DNA of 64,000 nucleotides, from the NCBI RefSeq assembly GCF_004027225.2, contig NC_044277.2, positions 86,192,283 to 86,256,282 on the forward strand. The letters run 5' to 3'. The DNA comes from Strigops habroptila (Eukaryota > Chordata > Aves > Psittaciformes > Psittacidae). Shown here one piece after another: positions 56,501 to 64,000 of this stretch. The stretch's first letter is position 1, and each line of letters starts with the position of its first letter. A model generated the notes under the pieces. That model was not told the origin of the DNA. It saw nothing but the letters and a program-made list of their open reading frames with translations, and searched no databases. A program made the translations under genes and the position numbers.

Positions 56501-59500
56501 CTTGGAATGGTACTATTCAAAGACAGTACCTCCTACCCTAGCAAGAGCTTAAAATTCCCAGCACCATATTAAGCTAAAAACAAGCAAGCAGACATCTGAA
56601 AATGTATTTGCATTCTCCTCAAGAAACTCATAACTATCTTAAAAGGGGCAGAAAGAAACTGTGGTTGCTCATGTCAAGTGGAAGCTACTTGAGAGCCCAC
56701 TTTGCTAGACTTGAACAGACATTCTCTCCAAAATTCAGTGACAAAAAGCATAGATAACTACTACTTTACTTGAATTCACATTATCAGATTCTTTTGAACT
56801 CGGCAGCAAAGCTGCTGCAGAATCACCTAGTGATCACTGACTTTAGCAGGCAACGCTGACAAGGTCACACCAACTTCAATGAACAGCTGCTACAAAGCAA
56901 ATTAACTACAACAGAAAGCAGTGTTCCAAACCAATCCATCTTCAAGACTTCAGACACTTTGGCCTGGTATTAGCTGTGAACTCTCAAATCCAGCTCAATT
57001 TCATACAGTTAGTGAGCTTGCCGCTCCAGATTTTATTTTGTTGATTTTAACTGCTGCATGTATATCTGTTCAAAACAGTTTAAGAGTGCTTAAATAAGGA
57101 CACAAGTCTATTAACACACTTTTCTGGATGATTGTTTAATCATTTCACCACTACCTTTTGTGTTTTAAGCCATATTGGTAAACCAGCATGTGTAAACAAG
57201 ATGTAGTAACTCAGTGTTTGCAGAAAAAGTCTCCCACTAAGAGATCTAATTGTTCATTTTCCACTAACTAGTTAGGCTCAGTAGTCAAAAGACAGTGGAT
57301 GAGTTTACTCTAACGGCTGTTTCAGAATCCTGACCCTTAAAGAGAAAAGAAAAAAAAAAAAAAAGAAAAAAAGAAAAGGAGAAATTCAAAATTCATGGGT
57401 GGTATGAAGATCCCTTCAGAAAGACTCTGAAAGTCACCTTCCGTTACAAAGTTAGGGGAAGCCAATTTTACCAGTATTCTGCAAAACATTACTGAGAAAG
57501 TCAAATTGAGCAAGGCTTTAAGAAAGAAGATGTGGGTTTGGTTTTTTTTTAAACATAGATGAAAATTATTGCTTCTTAAAAGGTAAAGGAAATATGATGA
57601 GCTCTTCGAACTGTGTATTGACCTGCACCAAGAAATAAAAGACCAAGCTTGGGGGCAAAAAACAAACAAACAAAACCAGGTTTAAAATCAGGGCAGTTAT
57701 GTGTTGTGCTTGATTTTTCTGGTGATCTAGCAAGGATCTGTGGTCCACAGATAGTCAATGGTTGTTCAAGACAACTTGGCTTACAAGCATCAACTAGAGC
57801 TAGAAGCCTGACCTACCAAAGGTAAGTTTGAAAAGATAAGCACAGTTATCTCAAGCAGGAGGAGCAGAGTACCTAAGACCTACCTACAGAATCCAGCATA
57901 AACCAAGGAGAGCTAATAAAGAAATCTGTCACAGAAAAAAATGTCTGGCTGATAGGGAGTAACACACAGCTGAGCAAAGCAAGCTAATACAACCTCAGAC
58001 ACAGCACCAAGAGCATGACTTAAGAGGCTCTGAAAACAAAACACATGTAAGAGAGCAACAGGGAGTAAAAAGCATATTCCCCAGGGCACCACAGTGTACA
58101 ATCAGGGTATGTGTTTTGTGCTGTGGATAAAACACAACCCCGTACATAGACACATTTCCTATGTCAAGATGTCAGGAGGTATTCCTGCCTGACTGCTAGC
58201 AGGTGGGGAAGCTGGTGGGCAGATGTGCAGGAGGCTTCAGGACACCTGCTGCCTACGCCACACTAAGGCTAGTAGAGAGACCATACCCAACTCAGGCAAG
58301 CCCTAACATCTGGGCAAAAGTTTCAGGCACAAAGCAACTTCTACTGCCAGCACTAGAGGTTTTGGTACAGACCCACAGAAGACTAAGGAGTGCTAGCAAA
58401 TAGGGTTTTTAAGAATATATTCTGATAGGTTACTTGAGAGCAACACGACAAAAATCCAGTCCTCCTCCTTGTAAAGGGGATTGGATTGGGGCTGACAGCA
58501 GACAGTAGGAAAGAGAAGGAAAGCAGCTGCTGCAATACACAAATAGCACCTGGCAGCAGGAAAGTGGGTGAGAAGTGAAGAGGCAATAGTGTCTTGTGCC
58601 TTCCAGCATCAGAACATAGCTACTAATATTTGTATGTCCATACCCAACTACAGCTATCTGAACAGGATTGACAGAAAGGAATAGACATTTTCCACTACAG
58701 GGTTACAAGGCAGACTCCCTCTAGGGACAATTAGCTCCATGTGGCCCAACTTGGAAAAAAGAAACAGGACAGAAGAAGGGATACCACCAAACTTATTGGT
58801 CATCTCCAGCATGATAGTAGCCTTAAAGAGGTTTTCCACAAGGCAAGGCTTACATGCACTTTGGATGTGCTAACATCTGCCATTATTCCCAAATGCAGGA
58901 AACTTTATGCATATCTGCAGCAGGGGAAGACTGTTTACATCCTCTCACATATTAAAAACAAGCAAACAAAACCCCATGATGCAGTCAATAGACCTTTACC
59001 AGCAATAAAGTATCTTTATGGAATGACCTGGAATACTGAGCCTCTTCTCATTGAGAGAGGCCCCAGAGCACAGCTATTCAATGAAGCCAGAAACAATCTC
59101 TAAGCTGCAAGAGATCAGTTCCTCCTCCATCCTCAACAGAGGCATTTCTCCATAATGAGCACAGTTCCAGGGCACAGACAACCCCCCCGAGCCTTTTCTC
59201 AGGACTTTACACCTGACTGGCTTAGGGGGAGGGAAGACAGAAAAGACCTGTAAGGTCTTCAGTCAGAGACAGGAGGAGGGGATGAAAGGGTTATAATGCC
59301 TGCTTTGCCATTAATGTACCAAAGGGCCCTTGATAAAATGGTCAACGAATGCAACTGCACTACCAAGCAAAGGATAAGCAATTCAGGGAGCAGGTTCAAT
59401 TAATTCCCAGACAGAAGCAGAAAAGGGTTGCAGAAAATGAATAAGGACTGTTGCATACTGTTCTGGGACTTAATAATACCAGAGTTCCCGTTGCGCAGGT

Positions 59501-62500
59501 GTTCTGTAAACATGCACATGTCTTGTCATGAGACGATGTGGAGAAACCAGAAGAGATATGGGATAATATTCAAGAGCCAGGATGGAAGTAAACTCAAATC
59601 CTTAAGACCGCTGCCTCCCAAGCTGAAGAGTAGATAATGGAGTAAAGATAGATTTACTGTAAGCAGGAAGTATTCCAGGCACAGGCAAAGACCAACCAGG
59701 CCACATAAGCAAGGACAAACCAACAGCTTAACAGAAAATTAACTGGTTTTCAGTCCACTTCAAAGACCAGCATTTAATAGTGCTCCTCGAAAAAGGGCTC
59801 TTTAGAGCAGCTGAGAAATAAGAGAACAGCTCGTGGACAAATTGTTCGTGTTAAGATCTGACCTCCTTTACAGTTGCTGAGATAACCATATCAAGGAACA
59901 CACTAGGAAGTTAGGGCATGACTATGTTACTGTCTTGGTTTGGAGCAGAAGGGCTCTTGGAGCAAGTCTCTAAGTTGTTGCCAATTCCATTCCCCTGGTT
60001 TGTGCTGCAGAGCTGTCTTGGCACGTGCAAGTTCCCTTCTAGATGATGTGAAATCATGAGATGCCCTCCAACCACTGATCGGCATTCAGTGCTAGGATCA
60101 TACTACAACTAGCCCAAAGGAACCCCTGAAAACAAGGATAGCGTGGATGCAGCTTCACAGCAGCAAACACTCTGTGCCCAGTGGTGTGACCTGCTGTAAA
60201 CACAGATATGGCCTCACAGCAGTAGAGTTGTGGGTCTCCGATCTCAAACAGCTGAATGCAAAGACTATCAAATGGGTACAGGCCCACTAAAACTCTTCTG
60301 AATGTCCATTTGTGTCAGCATCCCACCTCCTCAGACAAATGTAAAGTTGGAGGAATCACGTATTGCAACAAGGCAGGACAAGATGTTGGCATGTGTGAGA
60401 AGAGCCTCGGAACTCACAACTCGGCATCTGAAAGGACTAGGAATGTTCTGCTGAGGGAAAAAACCCCAACAAAACAACAAACAAAAAAAACCAAACAAAA
60501 GAAACCAACAAAGCAAGAAGTATTCTTTCATTTTGCCCTTATATTTGTATAAGTCTGCCTTCCCTGGTGCTCTAAGGATATGTCTCTTTCTTTTTTTTAC
60601 TGAGTTTAGACTGAAAAAAACTCTTCCCAAGATCATTGGCACAGCAAGGCTGCCAGGGGTTTTCATATAATTTTGCTAGTATACTGCTGATATAGAAAAT
60701 AAAGCCCACTTATCTGTTGTTCCACCACTGGAAAATTGCACTATTTTTCTCTATTGTATTTGATATATACTAAAAATTTTAACCCATTAGTAATATTGAT
60801 TTATTACCTTACTTCACATACAGAATCTTGCTGTTTCAAACACACCTGACTCCACTAGCCTAATGATGTCCAGCAGGCTAGTCTTCCACGTGTTTTCCAA
60901 TTTAGAATTGCTTTCCCTCCCTCTCATTGTAACAACTTAGCTATGTGAAATTAGTATTCTTTATCTGTAGGCAGCTCACCTAAAGAGTTCTTTTTTTGAA
61001 ATGAGGGCAGAAGTCACACTGATCATACTATTCATACTCTTTGTTTCTCCCTGTATCTTAAGATGTTCATGTACATATTCCAAATAATTTCTCACAAAGC
61101 TTTAGGAGAAAAATATTACTATTTAATGCACAAATTACCACAGTTTTCTGGTCTAGATGTACTCATGCCTAATGGAAATACTTGAGTAAAAGCATTTCTG
61201 TTATGAAAGTGTATATTAAACCAGTCAAATTTGCATGTTGTTAACAATCAAGGATATCACTGGGGGTATCTCTTGGTATGATGATGCCTGCTTCACTAGT
61301 CTGCTTAGGAACTTGCTTACCAAGTACACTTATCATACCAAACGCTTACTTCTCTTTTGATATTAAGCTGGTTTTGATAGAAAGAGGAAATTCTACAAAT
61401 CAACATACTTTGCAATTCTTATTCATACACAAGCAACTTTACAGTGGAATTTCCAGTTTAACTATTTTCAATAAAAATGTCAATCCTGCCATTCTAAGAC
61501 TACTCGCAAGTCAAGCCATCCTTTCGGCTTTCCACAGCCCACCTAACACTGAAGGCGTGCAGCCGCTGCAGCATACACTACTGCACATAGCACTTCATTT
61601 GGAAACAGCTTAAGAGCAATATGTGATAAAGGCGCATCACAGGAGATATTATGTGACTACTTGGAAAGCTGTAGTAGTCTTAACAAGAAGCCTTAACCAT
61701 CCGGATATGAAATTAAGCTTGGTTTTCTGGGACTGATGAGGGGTGAAAAAAGGCAAACAAGAAAACACAGAATCATAGAATGGTTTGGGTTGGAAGGGAC
61801 CTTAAAGTTTATCTAGTTCCACCCCCCTGCCATGGGCAGGGACACCTCCTACTAGACCAGGTTGCTCAAAGTCCCGTCCAACCCGGCCCTGAACACTGCC
61901 AGGGATAGGGCAGCCAATGTTTCTCTGGGCACCCTGTTCCAGTACACGTTTCACTCCATATTTCAGTATGGTTTCAGACACCTTACCCCTAGCCTAACCA
62001 ACAATTTCTTTGGTGGTTAAACATTTGCCTCAGGAAGGCATCAATTTCAGGTTTCCGACTCCCACACTGTGTTCACGCACTGAAAAGGTGGTTAGTACGG
62101 CTGGAAGCGTCCCCAGCTCAACAAGCAATTTACCTCCCTCGCCTCAGGATGAGACCAATGTCTCGCCTTTCACGTTAACCAGGTCCCTATGGGCTGTATG
62201 GAGAAGGCTAACCCGGTCTATCAGACGGCACACGCAGAAGAGCCTTCAGTTTCTACACCGGGCTCCGGCGTGAGAGAGATGGGACTGCCCAGGCCTGAGG
62301 CAGCGGCCGGCCCTCCCGCAGCCGCGCAGCACTCACACCCCGGCCCAGCGCTCCCAGTTCTCCCGACCCCCGTGAGGGGCCCCACCGGGCACCCCGGAGG
62401 AGCGGGTGAGGGTTGGGGGGAAGCCACCCAGGGCTCGCTGCCGGCCACTCACCCCGGGAGCGCGGCGGCGAGACAACTGCTCACGGAACGGTGCCTCCCC

Positions 62501-62616
62501 GGAGCAACACGGCACAGGGTCCCCAGCCGCTGAGACGGTGCGATCGGAGCTCACCTTATTTCACAGAGCGGCCGCCAACACAACCTCCGGCCGAAGGTCA
62601 GCGCCGGGGACGCCAT
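32400..62616 (-). CDS. ECI2: Enoyl-CoA delta isomerase 2 (ECI2/PECI), complete, 10 coding exons
   Basis: The enzyme moves 3-cis or 3-trans double bonds of enoyl-CoA to 2-trans so that unsaturated fatty acids can enter beta-oxidation, in mitochondria and peroxisomes (family knowledge). Minus-strand exons in order: 62616-62555, 44964-44802, 43538-43440, 41797-41606, 40770-40701, 38880-38778, 37199-37079, 34392-34303, 33489-33346, 32555-32400. They join in frame into 399 residues (human 394). The N-terminus [17 protein letters not shown] is a basic mitochondrial leader. The acyl-CoA-binding domain spans about residues 43-122 ([27 protein letters not shown]). The crotonase domain spans about 148-390, with SSGNDL (202-207) and NGPAVG (248-253) shaping the oxyanion hole and Glu285 of SPEGCSS the probable catalytic base. 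The C-terminal AKL is a PTS1 variant of SKL. The gene looks functional. Confidence 0.97.
33346..33489 (-). CDS. ECI2: ECI2 exon 9
   Basis: Minus-strand acceptor tatatag, donor gtcagt. It encodes 48 codons, [20 protein letters not shown] followed by [19 protein letters not shown] up to NLPKN. The donor is placed after ...PKN because only this site keeps frame with exon 10 and matches the family; gtcagt is a less common but acceptable donor. Confidence 0.95.
33617..33725 (-). mobile_element. Diverged CR1 3'-end fragment, - orientation, in ECI2 intron 8
   Basis: The complement reads a CR1-like terminus: CATAGAATAGATGAGGTTAG, AAGGGATGTCC, CCCCCTGCTCAAGCAGGGTCAG and CTGCCCAGGGCTGCGTCC. It differs from the younger copies at many sites and is probably an older subfamily. 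Confidence 0.75.
34303..34392 (-). CDS. ECI2: ECI2 exon 8, catalytic glutamate
   Basis: Minus-strand acceptor gtttttccag, donor gtaaga. 30 codons, [20 protein letters not shown] followed by [10 protein letters not shown]. Glu285 in SPEGCSS aligns with the catalytic base of peroxisomal-type isomerases. Confidence 0.96.
35930..36240. mobile_element. Possible very old CR1-like remnant in ECI2 intron 7
   Basis: Short stretches resemble the middle of CR1 in + orientation (GATGCATCCAGTTTG, GGAGCCCAGAGGAATG, CTGTTTAGCTCAAAAAA). Order and spacing roughly fit a decayed element, but identity is low and no end is recognisable. Treat as tentative. Confidence 0.35.
37079..37199 (-). CDS. ECI2: ECI2 exon 7, oxyanion-hole helix
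   Basis: Minus-strand acceptor ttgctttag, donor gtaagt. It completes a Lys codon and encodes 40 codons, [20 protein letters not shown], then [26 protein letters not shown] is a crotonase signature. Confidence 0.97.
38778..38880 (-). CDS. ECI2: ECI2 exon 6, substrate-site SSGNDL motif
   Basis: 103-base exon with minus-strand acceptor cctctgcag and a weak donor gtagaa. It completes a Gly codon, then reads [20 protein letters not shown] and [13 protein letters not shown] plus two bases. Only this exon supplies the [11 protein letters not shown] motif, and its phases (1 in, 2 out) fit exons 5 and 7 exactly. The half after SSGNDL is clearly more diverged from human than neighbouring exons. Confidence 0.95.
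40701..40770 (-). CDS. ECI2: ECI2 exon 5
   Basis: 70-base exon, minus-strand acceptor cttatgcag, donor gtacca. It encodes [20 protein letters not shown] followed by VIT plus the first base of Gly, matching human MYHEIMRALK... in length and phase. Confidence 0.95.
41606..41797 (-). CDS. ECI2: ECI2 exon 4, linker and start of crotonase domain
   Basis: 64 codons, minus-strand acceptor tgcattacag, donor gtaaag. It ends the acyl-CoA-binding domain ([14 protein letters not shown]), passes through a variable Glu/Ala/Ser linker, then encodes [20 protein letters not shown] and DKKNAINHK. The acceptor has an unusual C-run polypyrimidine tract. Confidence 0.96.
41813..41833 (+). repeat. G-run tract (C-run on the transcribed ECI2 strand)
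   Basis: G8, C, G6, AGA, GGG on the + strand. In the ECI2 pre-mRNA this is a C-rich pyrimidine tract that begins 16 bases upstream of exon 4. It could form a G-quadruplex on the + strand or an i-motif on the other, and such homopolymers are sequencing-error prone. Confidence 0.85.
43440..43538 (-). CDS. ECI2: ECI2 exon 3, acyl-CoA-binding domain
   Basis: 33 codons, minus-strand acceptor ctcttttcag, donor gtgata. [20 protein letters not shown] followed by [13 protein letters not shown] is the ACBP core, with the KAKWDAWN acyl-CoA-binding motif. Confidence 0.97.
44802..44964 (-). CDS. ECI2: ECI2 exon 2, end of leader and start of acyl-CoA-binding domain
   Basis: Minus-strand acceptor cttactaacag, donor gtaggc. 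It completes Arg21 and encodes 54 codons, [36 protein letters not shown] and [18 protein letters not shown]. Met40 (44909-44907) sits in a near-perfect Kozak context, GCAGCCACCATGC, and could serve as an internal start without the leader. Confidence 0.96.
45405..45937 (+). mobile_element. CR1 LINE, ~530 bases of the 3' end, + orientation
   Basis: Begins TCGTCCCCTTGTACTCAGCA, passes through AGCTGGTGAAGGGTCTGGAG, CTCTCTACAACTACCTGAAAG and GGGGAGGTTTAGACTGGATA, and ends in the AGGTCTTTACCAACCTAAATG form of the tail. That tail differs from the CCTTCCAACCCAAACC type elsewhere in the window, so a different CR1 subfamily is represented. The open frame at 45517-45795 is a remnant of it. Confidence 0.93.
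47457..47895 (-). mobile_element. CR1 LINE, ~440 bases of the 3' end, - orientation
   Basis: The complement carries the CR1 tail (GAATCATAGAATAGTTTGGG), CAATGAGCAGGGACATCTTC, GATGGTGCATCCACC and, deeper in, the CTAAAAAGTCTCTCATCATC region. It is the closest relative in the window of the copy at 16098-16390. A 117-codon minus-strand frame here is LINE-derived. Confidence 0.94.
51315..51363. repeat. T/G low-complexity tract
   Basis: TTTTGTTTGG and TTTTGTTTT units in a run of about 50 bases in ECI2 intron 1. No further structure is seen. Confidence 0.7.
54056..54505 (+). mobile_element. CR1 LINE, ~450 bases of the 3' end, + orientation
   Basis: TCCCCTCTACTCAGCACTGG, GGCCATACCTGGATTACTGC, CAGAGAGGCTGTGGAATCTC, CTGGACATGCTCCTAGGCAA and the end GTCCCTTCCAAACTCAACCAG...TGTGATCCTGTGA. 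The tail identifies a third CR1 subfamily in the window. Confidence 0.92.
55866..55890. repeat. Short perfect hairpin
   Basis: CAAGGGAAC (55866-55874) and GTTCCCTTG (55882-55890) are exact reverse complements around a 7-base loop. It lies deep in ECI2 intron 1, away from any exon. Confidence 0.7.
57339..57380. repeat. A-rich tract in ECI2 intron 1
   Basis: Nearly continuous A with scattered G on the + strand over about 40 bases. The minus-strand poly-Phe frame across it is meaningless. Confidence 0.85.
60456..60516. repeat. A/C low-complexity tract in ECI2 intron 1
   Basis: Runs of A with CC and C interruptions (AACAAAACAACAAACAAAA type). It resembles the tract at 2790-2900. Confidence 0.85.
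61768..62000 (-). mobile_element. CR1 LINE 3' fragment, - orientation, close to the ECI2 promoter
   Basis: The complement has the CR1 tail (CAGAATCATAGAATGGTTTG), CCCCTGCCATGGGCAGGGAC, CTCCTACTAGACCAGGTTGC and TCTCTGGGCACCCTGTTCCAG. It ends about 250 bases from the CpG island and about 550 bases from ECI2 exon 1. Confidence 0.93.
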
Positions 62617-62960
62617 AACGAGGCGGGAAGGGAGGAGTGAGGGCGGGAGGAGGAGGAGATGACAAACCCCGCCCCGCCGGAGCCGCCGCGCCCTCGGTGA
62701 GGGGGTGACAGCCGCTCGCTCCCTTCCCGGGGAAGCCGCGCCCCCATGGCCGCGGGGAGGCTGGATGGAGGAGGGCGGTGGCTTCACTGGGAGGTGCTGA
62801 GGGGCAGAGGCGGGGCTGGGTCGGCCTTGGTGGGAGCCATGCGGTGGTGAGGGAGGCTGCGGGCGGTAAATTTGCTCTGCTGCCGCTTCCAGCGAGCCCG
62901 TGTGTGCAGCGCTCTGCAGCCGAAGCCTGGGCAATGCGCTTTGAGGTCAGAAACGGGACA
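62250..62960 (-). promoter_or_regulatory. ECI2: CpG-island promoter of ECI2
   Basis: A sharp rise in G+C with many CpG dinucleotides and GGGCGGGA / CCCCGCCCC Sp1-like boxes (about 62640-62680). It covers ECI2 exon 1 and its upstream sequence. No TATA box is seen at a fitting distance, so it looks like a dispersed, housekeeping-type promoter. Such islands often fire in both directions, but no divergent gene can be supported from the sequence. Confidence 0.85.
62555..62616 (-). CDS. ECI2: ECI2 exon 1, start codon and mitochondrial leader
   Basis: ATG at 62616-62614 in a favourable context (G at -3, G at +4), 20 codons plus two bases, donor gtgagc. [17 protein letters not shown] has four Arg and no acidic residue, as expected for a mitochondrial presequence. 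Length and phase equal the human first coding exon. The frame stays open upstream to another ATG at 62934, but human homology supports the start chosen here. Confidence 0.92.
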
Positions 62961-64000
62961 GGCTGTGGTTGGGCAGCCGAAGGCGCCAGAGTGGTCTAGG
63001 GAAAATGAGCGCATATGAAACCAGAACTTTCATGGGCCGAAGTCACAGGCTCGGCTTAGCCCCAGAAACGTGCCTTGTAATGGACATCACGTTGTTAATC
63101 AGGGCTGTTACTTGTATTATCTATTTTTGCATGTTAGGCGGCTCTTAAAAAGGTTTGTATCTTTTTCCCACACGAATCACCTGGTAGGCTGCGGAACAGC
63201 CTCGTGTCTGCACCTCAGTAGGGTTGGCGCTGTGTGAAGGTGGAATAAGAGGTAGCGTCTGCCCCCTCTAACCTAAAAGATACCACTATGTACTGCTAAG
63301 CTTTTGCTCTTTCAGCTTCAGCTCCTGAGGGTGTATTTATTTTTTCCTTGCCGATGTTACTTCTCGATATGTGAAAGGTGTTTTTGTGTTTGTTTAGGTG
63401 CTGGGAAGAACTTCATGATTCAGATATACTCAGCTTTGTCAGTCTCCTTTCAAAACACATCCAGTGAAATAATCTTTTAGTCCTGCTTGTTTGTGGGGCG
63501 TTTTCTTGTTTTGGTTTTGGGTTTTGTTTGGTTTTTTTTTTCTTCTCCCCAGAAATAAATGCATTTAAAACTTTGAGTTCTCCCTCAAGGATAAGTGTTT
63601 CAAAGCCATTAATGAACTGTGGGGTTCTCCTTTCTTAAACGTTTGATTACGGTTTTCCAAAAATGTATGTAACCATTAGAGGCTAGCAATTAGGACAGCA
63701 CTTTTCCTCCCTCATACTGTGAAGGTCATGATGTGTTACTCTGGTCAAACCACACATAGCTGGCTTTTTCTAACTTAGCCTTGGATTTCAAGCACGGGTG
63801 CTTTTCTTTGAACTTGATATGCCTTGCATTTTACTAATGATTACAGATCCAAAAGCCTAGCATTTCTCAAATTCAGTTTTCTTTCCTGGTTTGCATCTCT
63901 AACTGACCTAATTAAAACACGTATTTATTTGTGGTTTAACCCCTCAGTGGTGATTTCCTCCTCTGCTACACAGGACTGTGAGGCGAAATTAACTCACTTT
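62961..64000. other. Flanking DNA upstream of ECI2
   Basis: Composition returns to AT-rich. There is a T/G-rich tract at 63485-63543. I recognise no exon, CR1 element or RNA gene before the window ends. Confidence 0.7.
63485..63543. repeat. T/G low-complexity tract
   Basis: TTTTGG, TTTTGGG and TTTGTTTGG units ending in a T run, on the + strand. It is the same style of simple sequence as at 51315-51363. Confidence 0.75.

Larger units (their letters stand above)
44965..62554 (-). other. ECI2 intron 1 (17.6 kb)
   Basis: Intron between donor gtgagc at the CpG-island exon and acceptor cttactaacag. It contains CR1 copies at 45405-45937, 47457-47895, 54056-54505 and 61768-62000, several A- or T/G-rich tracts and a short perfect hairpin (55866-55890). 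I found no coding exon or RNA gene on either strand. Long first introns often hold enhancers, but nothing here identifies one. Confidence 0.8.

Noticed and set aside
62778..62999. Plus-strand frame as a divergent gene's first exon
   Set aside because: It is GC-rich open frame in a CpG island, with no homology and no supporting downstream exon in the window.

Overview
This is eukaryotic, sauropsid and most likely bird nuclear DNA. All coding exons are split by GT-AG introns, the two recognisable proteins are vertebrate orthologues, and the interspersed repeats are truncated CR1 LINEs with the usual avian 3' ends (...CCTTCCAACCCAAACCATTCTATGATTC). I see no bacterial, organellar or CRISPR signal.

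Layout. (1) Positions 1-16845, + strand: the 3' four fifths of PRPF4B, the PRP4 pre-mRNA splicing kinase. It has 14 coding exons (probably exons 2-15 of 15) that join in frame into 807 residues: a lysine/arginine/serine-rich region, an acidic linker and a complete C-terminal kinase domain. The first ~200 residues lie left of the window. A 3'UTR follows, with several poly(A) signals between 18.17 and 20.71 kb. (2) About 20.7-32.3 kb: an intergenic interval with two CR1 fragments and an unexplained GC/pyrimidine-rich block (30.1-31.5 kb). I recognise no coding exon here. (3) 32.3-62.6 kb, - strand: the complete ECI2 (PECI) gene, enoyl-CoA delta isomerase 2. Its 10 coding exons assemble without a frame error into 399 residues: mitochondrial leader, acyl-CoA-binding domain, crotonase/isomerase domain and a C-terminal AKL peroxisomal signal. 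Intron 1 is 17.6 kb; the other nine exons lie within 12.6 kb. (4) 62.25-62.96 kb: a CpG island that is the ECI2 promoter. (5) 62.96-64.0 kb: flanking DNA with no recognised gene.

The two genes are arranged tail to tail. They work in unrelated pathways (spliceosome activation; beta-oxidation of unsaturated fatty acids), so the adjacency is conserved synteny (human 6p25), not an operon. I found no previously undescribed system. The items most worth a second look are a 64-nt hairpin in a PRPF4B intron, an exon-like segment in the PRPF4B 3' flank, a strong internal start codon in ECI2 that would remove its mitochondrial leader, a C-rich acceptor tract with G-quadruplex potential, and the composition-shifted block near 30-31 kb.
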